Of a stretch of DNA of 64,000 nt, positions 1 to 9,828 are shown in pieces. The stretch covers positions 1,674,001 through 1,738,000 of the forward strand of contig CP051152.1 in NCBI GenBank assembly GCA_003970805.2. Reading direction: 5' to 3'. This stretch comes from Undibacterium piscinae. Its GTDB lineage: Bacteria; Pseudomonadota; Gammaproteobacteria; Burkholderiales; Burkholderiaceae_D. A program made the position numbers and the translations under genes. The notes below the pieces were generated by a model that did not search any database, was not told the origin of the DNA, and worked only from the letters and a program-made list of their open reading frames with translations. Position 1 is the stretch's first letter, and each line of letters begins with the position of its first letter.

Positions 1-798
1 TTCGTCGGCATGCAGCACTCGTCCTTGCTTGAGTATTTCTGCCAACCGGTCACTGAGCGGTTGCAGGGCGACGCCAATACGTCCTACCCACTCGGCCAGT
101 GTGGAGCGGGCAATGCCAACACCGTGTCGACTGCTGATTTGCTCAATCCGATACAGTGGTAAGTGATCGAGATATTTTTGAATTACCACCCATGCCAATA
201 ATCCTGGTGCCGCCAGACTACGATCGATCACTGCCGGGGGAATGGCTGCTGCGGTGACTGTCTCACAAGCGCGACAGGCGTATTGAGGGCGAATATGCCG
301 ATGCACAAAGAAGCGTGCTGGTTCGACGTCGAGTTGTTCACTGATGTCTTCACCGATCTTGATCAGGTCTTTGCCGCATTGAGCGCAGGTGCAGCTTTCT
401 GGCTCATGACGATGTTCAATGCGCGGCAGTTCCGCTGGCAGTGGCCTACGTCCGGTAGGGCTTGGCTTACGTGGTGTTGTCGCTGAAGATAATTGGGCAA
501 GCTCGGCCTGCATCGCAGCCAGGTCGCTTTGTTCGCACTCTAAAAACAGGTCGCGTTGTTGTACCGTAAACGCTTCGGCTTTTGCGCTGAATTTGAGACG
601 TTTGTGATACGCCAGTTCTAAAGTCAAGGCTTGAATTTTGCATTCTTTGACGTGAAGATCGTGCTCCTTGCGACGTAATTGATCCTGCAAAGCAGCCTTC
701 TCCGCCTGTGCCAGTCCGGCCCCATTCAACTGCGCCATCACCCATTGAGTCAGTGCGGGGTCAGCGTTGAATTGGGCGAGTTTGGTGGCGATATCCAT
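1..798 (-). CDS. tnpC: IS66 transposase TnpC (partial, N-terminal 266 residues)
   Basis: DDE transposase of the IS66 family, cut by the window start. The start at 798 is placed by correspondence with the complete tnpC at 16866. The visible part includes the N-terminal coiled-coil-like region, the zinc-binding CTCAQCG motif, and ends exactly at the VLHADE motif, where the first catalytic Asp is expected. It follows tnpB with a short gap, as in the complete copy. TnpC carries out strand cleavage and transfer together with the TnpA and TnpB accessory proteins. Whether this copy is intact cannot be judged. Confidence 0.92.
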   Translation of the reverse strand, partial: MDIATKLAQFNADPALTQWVMAQLNGAGLAQAEKAALQDQLRRKEHDLHVKECKIQALTLELAYHKRLKFSAKAEAFTVQQRDLFLECEQSDLAAMQAELAQLSSATTPRKPSPTGRRPLPAELPRIEHRHEPESCTCAQCGKDLIKIGEDISEQLDVEPARFFVHRHIRPQYACRACETVTAAAIPPAVIDRSLAAPGLLAWVVIQKYLDHLPLYRIEQISSRHGVGIARSTLAEWVGRIGVALQPLSDRLAEILKQGRVLHADE

Positions 799-851
799 GC
801 ACGAAAGTATACCTCGCCCGACCGAAAGTTAACAGGGGGAGGCATCCCTTT

Positions 852-1199
852 TTATACGCGCCAATTCGATTGTGGCGGCGCGTTAAGTCGGGGCCAGTCA
901 ACGCCCGTGGTGAGCCATTGCCATTCTTCGTTCGACAAGACACACGCCGCATCATGGCTCTGCGGCCAGACGAAGCGACCTTTGTGCAAGCGTCGCATAC
1001 ATAACCAAACACCGGTGCCATCCCAGATCAATAGCTTGATGCGGGTGCTATTCTTGTTACGAAATGCATAGGCACTGCCATCGCAAGGTGGCTTACCCAA
1101 ACTTTCTTGTACATGCAGGGAAAGTCCGTCAACACCGCTGCGCATATCGATCGGTTCGACAGCGAGATACACCTGTGCCGGAGTCAGTGGCAGGCTCAT
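852..1199 (-). CDS. tnpB: IS66 family accessory protein TnpB (Orf2), 115 aa
   Basis: IS66 Orf2-like protein of usual length, with the typical VEPIDMRSGVDGL and IKLLIWDGTGVWL segments. Its start overlaps the end of tnpA by four bases (ATGA), which suggests translational coupling. TnpB is needed for full transposition of IS66 elements, but its biochemical role is not settled. The protein is identical to that of the second copy at 16465-16812. Confidence 0.93.
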   Translation of the reverse strand: MSLPLTPAQVYLAVEPIDMRSGVDGLSLHVQESLGKPPCDGSAYAFRNKNSTRIKLLIWDGTGVWLCMRRLHKGRFVWPQSHDAACVLSNEEWQWLTTGVDWPRLNAPPQSNWRV

Positions 1200-1597
1200 G
1201 GTAGTTGCCGCAGCAATTGCGCCAACACGGGTAAGTCAACATGGTTAGAAATAGTCACCTGCCAACCGGCCGGGCTGCACAAGACAATCTCGGGAAGTGA
1301 TGCCCTGATCGACACCGGCACCAACTTGCAAGGCTTCATGGCTGGCCGCGGCGATGTCGATGCGATTGTCGTGAGGGAGGTGTGCTTAGCTTGAGAAACT
1401 ACTGGCGATTTTACAGCGGGTGTGGCAAGTGTGACACTCTGATCAATAACGATGGAAGCGAGGCGTTTGCGCCAGGTATAAAACGTTGAATAGCCGATGG
1501 CTTCACGTCGACAATACGCGCTCAGTGATAAGCCGCTCTCAGCCCAGTGCTGCTGATGCTTAGTCCAAAACGCCACTTTGAGAGGATTGAAATTCAT
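1196..1597 (-). CDS. tnpA: IS66 family accessory protein TnpA, 133 aa
   Basis: First gene of the IS66 element. The N-terminal half is a helix-turn-helix of the IS3/IS66 Orf1 type (SGLSLSAYCRREAIGYSTFY), expected to bind the element ends. The C-terminal half is the usual poorly conserved tail. The start lies 78 bases inside the IS terminus at 1675. The predicted protein is identical to that of the second copy at 16067-16468. Confidence 0.92.
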   Translation of the reverse strand: MNFNPLKVAFWTKHQQHWAESGLSLSAYCRREAIGYSTFYTWRKRLASIVIDQSVTLATPAVKSPVVSQAKHTSLTTIASTSPRPAMKPCKLVPVSIRASLPEIVLCSPAGWQVTISNHVDLPVLAQLLRQLP

Positions 1598-1675
1598 GCT
1601 AACTCCAGATCATTGAAAGAGTCGAGTGTCACTTATATCGTTATCGATTTCCAGATGGTTGCGTTGGACGCTTAC

Positions 1676-2076
1676 ACTCTGATTTAATATTACTTTTCAT
1701 GAACTTTACCTTTTTTAGACCTGCAACAAAGTAAAAGACGAACGAGCAGAAAACGACCCACATAGATTGTGCCGTCAGTACGTTTGCCATGACCAAGTAA
1801 GCAGTGGGAGTAGAGGAGAGTCAGCGTTTGGAAGGAGTCTCCGCAGCAAAAAAATTAAGCTAAAAACCTTAACTTTATATTGTTGCGAAGTGCCTTTTGG
1901 CGCTGAACATTGCAGCGCATTGCACGCCACAACAACAGTTTACGCTTGTAATTAAATTAGATCGAGTACTAAATAACTTCGTGTATAGCTGGCTTTTCAC
2001 CCGCTGATTGCCCAGCATCATTGCACATTTCCAAACAAAACTCGCGTTTAAAAACTCTGAAAAATTCGACCTAATT
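1676..2076. other. Gene-free AT-rich spacer between IS66 and the RT-nitrilase gene
   Basis: About 400 bases with no convincing coding sequence on either strand. It lies downstream of the RT-nitrilase stop codon and next to the IS66 terminus at 1675. I see no clear terminator hairpin, tRNA or attachment repeat. It could hold the remains of whatever gene the insertion sequence disrupted, but nothing recognisable is left. Confidence 0.6.
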
Positions 2077-5000
2077 TCAAAATCCAGCGGGTTTTGTTTT
2101 GACCGGCTTGAAGCTCTTGTGTTCTCGCCTAAATGCAACCAGATCAAGGTCAGCGACATTGATAGAAATCTGATCTACTCCATGCGCATGTGACACTAAT
2201 CGGTCAAAATGTTCTTTGTAAGGTGCTTGAATTGTAGATCCACCAAACTCCCCCTTGTTGACTACAACCACATGTTGAAACATATGATAATTAAGAGCAG
2301 CAGCCATGGTATCGAACGTGCTTACATCTTTATTGTGTGCGCAAACCACAAACAGATCTGTCTTCTTCTTTAAATCAACCGCTAAATTTAAATCGGTCGC
2401 GTCATAACAGATCGCACCGCTGATGCGTATTGGTCCTTCTTCAGCACCAATTACTTCGATTATGTGTTGACATGGTCTATAGCCTGAAATCCCAAGTAAA
2501 ACCTCATCCTTTGTCATGTTTGCTTTACCTTGATCCCTGATAATCCATTGTCGTCCAGAATCGCGATAATCAGGAATAAACCACCTTGCGACGTTTACCA
2601 GCTTTCCGTTATGGTCAAAAAATACCATACCTGCTAACACTATAGACTTAGTCTTATCAGCCAACCGTTTAATGATATCTTGATCATCGGGATGTACCGC
2701 GACTTCGGGAAAAACGATTAAGTCAGCACTAACTTTTGACAAATCGTTATCAGCTTCCAGTTTAGCAGTGAGCGTTTTATATGTTAGCTGGCAGATTCTT
2801 GCAATGTGCGCTCTGTTTTCTGCTCTTGCTTTTGGCAAGTTAAGCTCTCGATCACTAAGAGAAAAATCTTTACTTCGTGGAAGCAATTGCTGAACAGTGA
2901 CCAGCCGAAATGAAGGTCGTTTTGTCAGCGTGCTTATTGATGTAACTAACGTCGGCATTCTGGAAGCCTTGCAGTAAAGCTCATCGAGCAATCGCAGCCT
3001 TTTACTTAATACCTTCCTCAGCGATTCGAGGCCATCAATCCCTAAAATTTCTTCGCTCTTGAGATATGTTGACTCTCGCCCAGGCCACTGAAGACACTTC
3101 ATCAACAATTCAGAGAACCAAGTTGACACCGTTGCATAGTTCCCCACCAGCACTTCAGAAGAATGCATCATACCCATTCGTCGCTTATACCAGCCAGTTC
3201 TCAAGCCCTTATAGCTGATCACCGTTCCCAGCTTCCAGCGACTGCCAGTGAAATCACTACCCCCAACAACCGCCGCACGAAGAATTGAACCAATCCAATA
3301 AATTATTGTGTGTTCATTATTACTGGCATCAATCCAAGGTGGAGCTGAAAACCGAGGATCATTCGTCGTCGATTTTGAGGTTGTAGTGCAATCAATTGAG
3401 GTCACATCTGGAAGCCAAAGCTCTTCCCAATCTGCATGGTGCCCAACCTGAGCAACTTGTATATCACGTGGGGACAAAGGGAGCAGTGCTGAATTTTTTT
3501 CAGCAAATGAAATTAAACCCAAGGCAAGCTTGACCAGGGCAACTTCGTGTTCGAATCCATTTTTATTTGAAGCGATAACTTTGGAAAGTTTTTGTTTTTT
3601 CGATTTCAAGTCACTTGATGCAACTGGCGCAGCCCAATCTAATTGCTTTATCAGTTCCTTATTCGCACTATCTTGCCCGAGCCGTTTCCACACACTCAAC
3701 CAAAATTCACCTCCACGTTTAGCAATTTCCTCTAGCGAGCTAAGCTTCAAGTCCGGAGTCAAAGGGGAGATATTTTCAATCAACAATAATGCAAATGCAT
3801 CTGGTCGCCCAGTAATCTGCGACGCCACTTCAAATAGTGCTAATCGCTGAATCTGAAATTCCGGTGGCCGTCCAGCCAAAATAGCATGAAGACTGTGTTG
3901 AATAGTCTTAGTCGCATTGTCGACCAGTACTGGTTTTTTCAATGTAGCCAACAACAGTAAAGCTTGCCTCTCAATAAATCTTGGTACGTTCGGACTGCCA
4001 ACTGAACGCTGTGCATACATAGCTGCAATATCAAGGAGGTCTTCTGGCGCGGCCGATTTCGGATAATCAACACGTTGAAAAAAACCATTAAAATCGACAC
4101 AGCATCTAAAAATATCTGCCAATAAATAATCCATCATCGCGGCAGTCGACCGATCAGCCCCTCCTCCGCCTATACTACTTCTTTTAAAAATAGCATCTAA
4201 CACAGGTTCGATAATGATTGGCGATGGAAAAATCTCAATTGCCTTTCGCAATACAAGGCCGAGAGAAGGGTCTTGCATCCATGCTTTCACGAGTTTCTTG
4301 GCCAGTAATTCGCTCTCGTTGTCAGCTAGATTTCCCGCTTGTCCATCAAGCTTATCAATTACCGTCAGTTTGCGTTTGTTCCGCATGACTGATTCCAATC
4401 TATTTGCGGCAAATCGTTTAAGCGTATCAAGCCTAATATCATGATCAAATTTGACCAATCGAAAGAGGCCTTTATCACCCTTCACAGAAGTCGTTTCAGG
4501 TACATCATCTGGTTGAGACGTTAACAATCCTTCGAGTACAGCAGTTGCACTTTCAAGAATATCTCGATCTGCGGGGCCACTCAATTCATTTTGAAGGAGC
4601 ATAATGCGGCCAGATAAGCTACCACTATTGTCCAAGTCAGAAAGGGACGTGAGCTTTGTCTTCTTAATATTAAGCTTTAGTGTAGTCCCAGCATGCAATT
4701 TCAACTGGTTGCCGACCCACGTATTGATCGCTTTAGCTATCTTATCAATATCAATGTTTCCTGCACTAATCACCAAGCGGATATCATCAACATATCGACA
4801 GTAGTCATGCAAAATTACATCCGCCATATTTGGCACACTTTCACCGATGTATTTTGCGACACTTCTATCAAACGGAATCATATATGCATTGGCGAAAAAT
4901 CCAGATGCAACTAATCCTTGAGGCAATCCAGATCCAAGCTCTAGGCCTATCTTTTTTGCAGCGTCTACCGCTTCAACATCCCAGCGCCAATCAGTAATCT

Positions 5001-5766
5001 TCTTCGCTCTCTTCCAAAACTCTTTACAAACATCAGCATCGCCATATTCAACAGCTATATTCTGAAGTCGCTTTAATAAGGTTGGGCGATCAATGTAATC
5101 ATAAAATTTTGACAAATCCAGATTAACAATGAAAACATGATCGGTATCGCTCAGACTGTTCGCGACGAGTCTACCAATTTCAATTGGCCTCTTGAGAAAG
5201 TTTTGATAGTCAGTAAAAAATTTCCTATACGTCTCGCCATTTCCCCAGCGGAACCAAGCCCCTTGCTCGGTCCAATCACATAGCAGTCTATTACCATAGC
5301 TATATACCCCTTGATTTTGGGCTAAGCTAGCGTTGAGAATACTACAATCCCCTTGTGCACTTTCTACCGCGTCAGCAAGGCACATCATCAGCGCTGTTGC
5401 CCACGTCTGATCGCGAACTGTCATATGTGCTAGTGGTCGGACAGGAGGCTTACTTTCTCTGATTTTTGGTTCTTCAAGCGGAACCCATCCCTTTTTCGAA
5501 TCCAATCCCCACGGTTCGCTTTTGGCTGCGGGGACAAGTTCTAGATCTCTTAACTCTATGTCGTTCTTCGTCAGCGCATTCGCCCATTTTTCGGCATTGC
5601 TTTCTAAACCCAGCGCAGATATGTCAAGGGCAAGCGTATCGGCATACCAGTTGTGTGCACGCATATAACCATGGGTCTTTTTCCAAGCTTGGCTAATAAC
5701 TACTTCATCAGTTAAAAGATCAATCTCAGGTTTAAGTTTGCGATACTTTTCTGCAACGAGTTTCAT
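2077..5766 (-). CDS. Reverse transcriptase-nitrilase fusion, DRT type 1-like antiphage protein (1229 aa)
   Basis: A very large protein joining an N-terminal reverse transcriptase to a C-terminal nitrilase-fold amidohydrolase, the architecture described for defence-associated RT class UG1/DRT1. RT motif A (VNLDLSKFYDYID, Asp217), motif B (GLPQGLVASGFFANAYM, about 280-296) and the catalytic YVDD (325-328) are intact. About 640 residues follow without a recognised motif. The nitrilase domain spans roughly 980-1200, with likely triad Glu1021 (FPEVAV), Lys1081 (QGKANM) and Cys1120 (AICYDATD). The gene is the last of the minus-strand defence cluster, 202 bases after ygjP, so it may use its own promoter. 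Family members protect against some phages; the nitrilase substrate and any DNA product are unknown. The family call rests on motifs and architecture, not on a database search. Confidence 0.88.
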   Translation of the reverse strand: MKLVAEKYRKLKPEIDLLTDEVVISQAWKKTHGYMRAHNWYADTLALDISALGLESNAEKWANALTKNDIELRDLELVPAAKSEPWGLDSKKGWVPLEEPKIRESKPPVRPLAHMTVRDQTWATALMMCLADAVESAQGDCSILNASLAQNQGVYSYGNRLLCDWTEQGAWFRWGNGETYRKFFTDYQNFLKRPIEIGRLVANSLSDTDHVFIVNLDLSKFYDYIDRPTLLKRLQNIAVEYGDADVCKEFWKRAKKITDWRWDVEAVDAAKKIGLELGSGLPQGLVASGFFANAYMIPFDRSVAKYIGESVPNMADVILHDYCRYVDDIRLVISAGNIDIDKIAKAINTWVGNQLKLHAGTTLKLNIKKTKLTSLSDLDNSGSLSGRIMLLQNELSGPADRDILESATAVLEGLLTSQPDDVPETTSVKGDKGLFRLVKFDHDIRLDTLKRFAANRLESVMRNKRKLTVIDKLDGQAGNLADNESELLAKKLVKAWMQDPSLGLVLRKAIEIFPSPIIIEPVLDAIFKRSSIGGGGADRSTAAMMDYLLADIFRCCVDFNGFFQRVDYPKSAAPEDLLDIAAMYAQRSVGSPNVPRFIERQALLLLATLKKPVLVDNATKTIQHSLHAILAGRPPEFQIQRLALFEVASQITGRPDAFALLLIENISPLTPDLKLSSLEEIAKRGGEFWLSVWKRLGQDSANKELIKQLDWAAPVASSDLKSKKQKLSKVIASNKNGFEHEVALVKLALGLISFAEKNSALLPLSPRDIQVAQVGHHADWEELWLPDVTSIDCTTTSKSTTNDPRFSAPPWIDASNNEHTIIYWIGSILRAAVVGGSDFTGSRWKLGTVISYKGLRTGWYKRRMGMMHSSEVLVGNYATVSTWFSELLMKCLQWPGRESTYLKSEEILGIDGLESLRKVLSKRLRLLDELYCKASRMPTLVTSISTLTKRPSFRLVTVQQLLPRSKDFSLSDRELNLPKARAENRAHIARICQLTYKTLTAKLEADNDLSKVSADLIVFPEVAVHPDDQDIIKRLADKTKSIVLAGMVFFDHNGKLVNVARWFIPDYRDSGRQWIIRDQGKANMTKDEVLLGISGYRPCQHIIEVIGAEEGPIRISGAICYDATDLNLAVDLKKKTDLFVVCAHNKDVSTFDTMAAALNYHMFQHVVVVNKGEFGGSTIQAPYKEHFDRLVSHAHGVDQISINVADLDLVAFRREHKSFKPVKTKPAGF

Positions 5767-5817
5767 AAATTTTTCCGATAACGACTTGCACGAACTTGTA
5801 AAGATACGCTCAGCATT

Positions 5818-5865
5818 GAGCCAAAATATAATCTAAATATTGAAATATCACGTGTACTTTGGCTC
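5818..5865 (-). repeat. Inverted repeat upstream of the RT-nitrilase gene
   Basis: Perfect 8-base arms GAGCCAAA (5818-5825) and TTTGGCTC (5858-5865) enclose a 32-base AT-rich centre, 52-99 bases upstream of the RT-nitrilase start. It could be an operator, or a structured leader if transcription starts above it. Function is inferred only from position. Confidence 0.4.
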
Positions 5866-5968
5866 TCCAAACTTGATATCTTTCTCGCAATTCACAACTC
5901 GCGTCAATTATTCAATCACTAAAAAATAGTCTCAGGAGGATGAAAATGCCGATTCCTACGACCATATC

Positions 5969-6685
5969 TTAATAATCCCAGTCCTCATGACGCACAGGCA
6001 AACGATTTAACTCCTCCCGTAGGTGTCGCCACTTAGGCATAAAAAGCTCCATAAGTGCGGTAAATCGTGCGTTATGAGTAGGCTCGATTAAGTGTGCCAA
6101 TTCATGCACGACGATATATTCAAGGCATTCAGGAGGTTTTTTTGCAAGGTCAGTATTTAATCGTATGTTTTTCAGACTTGGGTTACAACTGCCCCATTTA
6201 GTCTTCATACGCTGCACGAAAATGCGGCTTGCGCTCACACCCAAAAGCGGCTCCCATTTTGCAATCAAATCAGGCATCGCGATCTTAATTTGCTCTCGAT
6301 ACCAAGAGTCTAAAATTTCCTGTCTACGTCCGTCATCAGTGCCAGGCCTCAGTTGCAAGATAAGCTTGCCATGCGTCAGCTCAACGTTTGGAGTAGCGTC
6401 TTTTTCAACGATTTGTAAAAGGTAGCGCTTGCCCCACAAGTAATGACTTTCGCGATCCAAATATTCACGCGGAGTCTCTCGTTCCTGTGCCAATATTTTG
6501 CGCTGTTGGCTTTTGATCCATGCGAGCTTAGAGATGGCGAATACACGAATCGTATCTAATTCCATATATAGCGGCGCTGATATACGCACCTTGCCGGAAG
6601 GCGGATAGACACTAAGATGAACGTTCTTAATGTTCTTCTTTACTACATCAATACAAAGGCCGCCAAGATCAAGCTGCACAGTCAT
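5969..6685 (-). CDS. YgjP-like metallopeptidase (DUF45/WLM type), 238 aa
   Basis: Zinc metallopeptidase-like protein with the HELAH motif at residues 194-198 followed by EPTHN (His204), and the family signature MKTKWGSCNP before it. Length and layout fit the YgjP/DUF45 family, formerly called a predicted metal-dependent hydrolase. It has no signal peptide, so it is cytoplasmic. Its ATG overlaps the hsdR stop codon by one base (TAATG), so it is probably translated together with hsdR. Homologues are often found next to type I restriction genes, but the role there is not established; processing of a restriction subunit or of the neighbouring zeta-like protein is only a guess. Confidence 0.85.
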   Translation of the reverse strand: MTVQLDLGGLCIDVVKKNIKNVHLSVYPPSGKVRISAPLYMELDTIRVFAISKLAWIKSQQRKILAQERETPREYLDRESHYLWGKRYLLQIVEKDATPNVELTHGKLILQLRPGTDDGRRQEILDSWYREQIKIAMPDLIAKWEPLLGVSASRIFVQRMKTKWGSCNPSLKNIRLNTDLAKKPPECLEYIVVHELAHLIEPTHNARFTALMELFMPKWRHLREELNRLPVRHEDWDY

Positions 6686-9600
6686 TAATACTCTCGCTGT
6701 GCAAAAATGATCAAGAAAATGCGCTCAACTTCAGTGATATCTTTAAGAATTTCGTAAAGTGCCTGCTTGATTACCAATTCCTTTGGTACTACACCGCGCC
6801 ATCCGTCAGGCTTTACCGTTTTAACGACTTCGTCGATTTTTAACGCCAACAAAGTCAATCTCTGCACTTCATCCCCGTACGGTACGGCATCGTCTGCCAC
6901 CATATGGGCAGTTGCCATGTTTAATGGTTTCTTAAGATTATTAAAAAGAGCTCGTTTAGCAGGCGTATCCAAAAGCGCAGGCGTGTCATTAGCTACACCT
7001 GCTTGTACTTTCGCTACAAGGTCGGCGACACGCTGCAAATACACTTCGTATTCAATGGCCTTATTCTTCCGCAAAATAATAATTTCATCGAGCAAGGCAG
7101 ACATCGTTTCAAAAAAAGCGGGATCAGTTAAACGCTCTTTCAAGATCTTGCTACGCACGTTATTCTCAATCGTCTCTGCAATCGACGCACGGCTACCCTT
7201 TAAACTGCCTAATTTCTTGGCAATTGCATCGGCTATACCTGTTTTAACAATCAGATCTAACAAGCCAATATTGTCGAAAGGGGAAATTTTTCGAGGCTCA
7301 TCTGCTTCAATATAAGTATCGATAAGATGTCTCATATCGGCCTCATAGGTTTTCAAATCGAGGCTCTCACCACTGGCATTTCGAATCACTTCGCGCAAGT
7401 CCAAGTAATGCTTCTGTAGCTTTTTGATGCTATCGAATTCAAGCGCGCTGTAACCAGCCGAATCAAATTCATCAGCAATATTGGCATAGGAACGCACTAA
7501 TGCCACCACCGCTTTGTAGAGCGCTACTCTGCGAGGTTCACGTTCTATTACGTCCGCTGGAATTTCGGTATTGCCGCAAAAATAGTGAATGTGCGCCAAT
7601 TCACGATCTGGCTGTACCGTCGGTGGCTCTACTGGCTCACAAAGTAACGCGAGTGCCTCAAGCGCAGCATCCAAGCGCTCCTTCCCTTTAGTCAATCGGT
7701 CTTGAAGCATGACTTCAGAATCTGTACCGCCAGCGCTAAGGTCTAGTTCTGATGTATAAACAGCTAAGGCTTTCTCTACTTTCTTGAACAAATCCTTGTA
7801 ATCAACAACATAACCAAAATCTTTATCATCACCATCTAACCTATTGGTGCGGCATATCGCCTGAAATAAGCCATGATCTTGCATCGACTTGTCTATGTAG
7901 AGATAAGAGCATGGCGGCGCATCAAAACCCGTCAACAGCTTGTCCACGACAATAAGCAATTTCATGTTTGCGGGTTCCTTGATGAAGCGCTTTTTAGCGC
8001 TATCCTCATAAGTTTCCGTTTTACTTAAACCGGGCTTAGCGTCAATATCCTTCAGCAATTCGGTATATACACTGTAGAGGAATTGCTTATCCGTTTCGGT
8101 GTTTGCGCCAGTCTCCTCCAAGGTGACATTACCCGCCATTGGGTTATAAGAAGTGATGACAGCACAGCGCCCCTTAAATACCGTTTTTTGGAATAATGTG
8201 AAATATTTGCTAGCTTCATAAATACTTGAAGCAACAAGAATCGCGTTCCCGCGCTCACTCGAAAGACGTGGTTTTACACTAAAATCGAAGATAATATCGG
8301 CGACGACTCTATCCATACGCGATTTTGAACTAAGCACACGCTGCATCGTGCCCCACTGATTCTTCAGTTCATTTTTTTGCCAATTATTCAGATTCTTGGT
8401 TTTCGCCTCAAACCACTGATCTATCTTGTCTTCGGAACCAAGACGCTGATCTATATCACGCGCCTCGTACACCAGATCGAGCACCACACCATCTTCGACA
8501 GCCTCACTAAATTTATAGGTGTGGATATAACCGCCAAATACTTCATTACTGGTGGCCTTATCTGCTTTTAACAATGGTGTTCCAGTAAAACCCATGAAGA
8601 CAGCGTTCGGCATCAAGGCCTTCATCACGCGATTTAACCTACCATTTTGAGTGCGATGGCATTCATCTACAAACACAAAGACATCGCCCACAGTTTTACT
8701 AGAAGAACTCTGCAATTCTTTAATGAAGCTCTCAAATTCGACTTCATTTTTCCCCTTGGACTCGAGACCAAATTTGAAAATAAGGGAACAAAGCAAACGT
8801 GGCGTGGGCTGCCCAAGTTGGCTCATTAAATCGCGACCGTTATTCGTGCGATAAATGGTTTCACCTGCATCGGCAAAAACACGTTCAATCTGCTTATCTA
8901 ATTCATCGCGATCAGTGACGATGACGACACGCGCATTTGGATTGTTTTCTAAAATCCATTTGGCAAGCAGTACCATCAAAATACTCTTTCCAGCGCCCTG
9001 CGTATGCCAAATGATGCCGCCGTTACGCTGCTTTGCATGCTCCTGCGCCGCCTTTATACCAAAATATTGGTGTACTCTGGGCAGCTTCTTTATACCACCA
9101 TCAAAGAGAACGAAGTCATGCATCAGTTCAATAATTCTGTGCTTGTCACAGAGCTTAAGTAAATACTTATCTAACTTAAATCGGCTATTGTCAGCTTCGT
9201 CTTCTTTCCAGTTTAAAAAGTATTTTTCTTCGGTTTTGATGGTTCCGTAGCGTAGCCCTTCTGAATCATTGCCGGCGAAAACGAATTGCACCGTGCTAAA
9301 AAACCACTCATTGAATTCCGGCAGCTGATTGGACAGGTTTTGACGTATGCCATCGCCAATGCTTACGCGGCTATTCTTTAGCTCTAAAACACCAATCGCA
9401 ATACCATTCACGTATAGAACAATGTCAGGGCGCCGCTCATTACCACCTCGTAGCGTTACCTCCTCCGCAATCGCAAAATCGTTCTTATCCGCCTCATGCC
9501 AATTAATTAGATGTACCGTTTCATTTGTCTTTCCGGCCTCGATCTTTACCGGCACACCGTAGCGCAGCAAGCTATAAACAGCCTGATTATTATTGTATAG

Positions 9601-9828
9601 AGAACGATTGTGATTATCGGCCTCCAATCGAAGCTTGAATATTGCGGCGCTAATCTGTGCAGATGTGTATCCATTCTTACTCAAATATTTTTCTAGTAAA
9701 CCCGCATCTATATTGCTATTGCCAACTCGGTCTGTCCAATCACCGAGGTAGGTATAAGCTAGTTCGTTGCGAAACAGGGCGACAACACGGTTTTGTGTCG
9801 CACGTTCGGGTTTACCTATATCTGTCAT
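6685..9828 (-). CDS. hsdR: Type I restriction enzyme endonuclease/translocase subunit HsdR (1047 aa)
   Basis: Motor and nuclease subunit of a type I restriction-modification enzyme. The N-terminal PD-(D/E)xK nuclease shows Asp135 (RRPDIVLYV) and ELK at 149-151. The helicase core begins with Walker A TQGAGKS (276-282) and a DECH box (388-391), followed by a FTGTPL motif and a C-terminal helicase lobe containing CRTNR. The C-terminal part would bind HsdM/HsdS. Length is normal and the reading frame intact. The start overlaps the stop of the zeta-like gene by four bases (ATGA), so expression of nuclease and kinase is coupled. The enzyme is expected to cut unmethylated foreign DNA away from its recognition site. 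Confidence 0.96.
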   Translation of the reverse strand: MTDIGKPERATQNRVVALFRNELAYTYLGDWTDRVGNSNIDAGLLEKYLSKNGYTSAQISAAIFKLRLEADNHNRSLYNNNQAVYSLLRYGVPVKIEAGKTNETVHLINWHEADKNDFAIAEEVTLRGGNERRPDIVLYVNGIAIGVLELKNSRVSIGDGIRQNLSNQLPEFNEWFFSTVQFVFAGNDSEGLRYGTIKTEEKYFLNWKEDEADNSRFKLDKYLLKLCDKHRIIELMHDFVLFDGGIKKLPRVHQYFGIKAAQEHAKQRNGGIIWHTQGAGKSILMVLLAKWILENNPNARVVIVTDRDELDKQIERVFADAGETIYRTNNGRDLMSQLGQPTPRLLCSLIFKFGLESKGKNEVEFESFIKELQSSSSKTVGDVFVFVDECHRTQNGRLNRVMKALMPNAVFMGFTGTPLLKADKATSNEVFGGYIHTYKFSEAVEDGVVLDLVYEARDIDQRLGSEDKIDQWFEAKTKNLNNWQKNELKNQWGTMQRVLSSKSRMDRVVADIIFDFSVKPRLSSERGNAILVASSIYEASKYFTLFQKTVFKGRCAVITSYNPMAGNVTLEETGANTETDKQFLYSVYTELLKDIDAKPGLSKTETYEDSAKKRFIKEPANMKLLIVVDKLLTGFDAPPCSYLYIDKSMQDHGLFQAICRTNRLDGDDKDFGYVVDYKDLFKKVEKALAVYTSELDLSAGGTDSEVMLQDRLTKGKERLDAALEALALLCEPVEPPTVQPDRELAHIHYFCGNTEIPADVIEREPRRVALYKAVVALVRSYANIADEFDSAGYSALEFDSIKKLQKHYLDLREVIRNASGESLDLKTYEADMRHLIDTYIEADEPRKISPFDNIGLLDLIVKTGIADAIAKKLGSLKGSRASIAETIENNVRSKILKERLTDPAFFETMSALLDEIIILRKNKAIEYEVYLQRVADLVAKVQAGVANDTPALLDTPAKRALFNNLKKPLNMATAHMVADDAVPYGDEVQRLTLLALKIDEVVKTVKPDGWRGVVPKELVIKQALYEILKDITEVERIFLIIFAQREY

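Larger units (their letters stand above)
1..1675 (-). mobile_element. IS66-family insertion sequence, left copy (partial, cut by window edge)
   Basis: This stretch carries tnpA, tnpB and the first half of tnpC in the order and overlap pattern typical of IS66 elements, and matches the complete copy at 15989-18475 in opposite orientation (coordinate sum 17664). Its tnpA end terminates at 1675 with the same terminal inverted repeat, GTAAGCGTCCAACG read on the minus strand, as the complete copy. About 770 bases plus the other terminus lie outside the window, so its target duplication cannot be checked. The tnpA and tnpB proteins encoded by the two copies are identical, which points to a recent duplication. 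Confidence 0.93.

Noticed and set aside
1767..2193. Short plus-strand reading frames in the spacer and over the RT-nitrilase 3' end
   Set aside because: Composition is not coding-like, there is no ribosome site, and part is antisense to a strong gene.
5935..5971. Plus-strand AGGAGG followed by ATG and an eight-codon reading frame (MPIPTTIS)
   Set aside because: It is too short to judge as a gene, has no known counterpart, and lies in the 3' end and downstream region of ygjP; the ribosome-site match may be chance.
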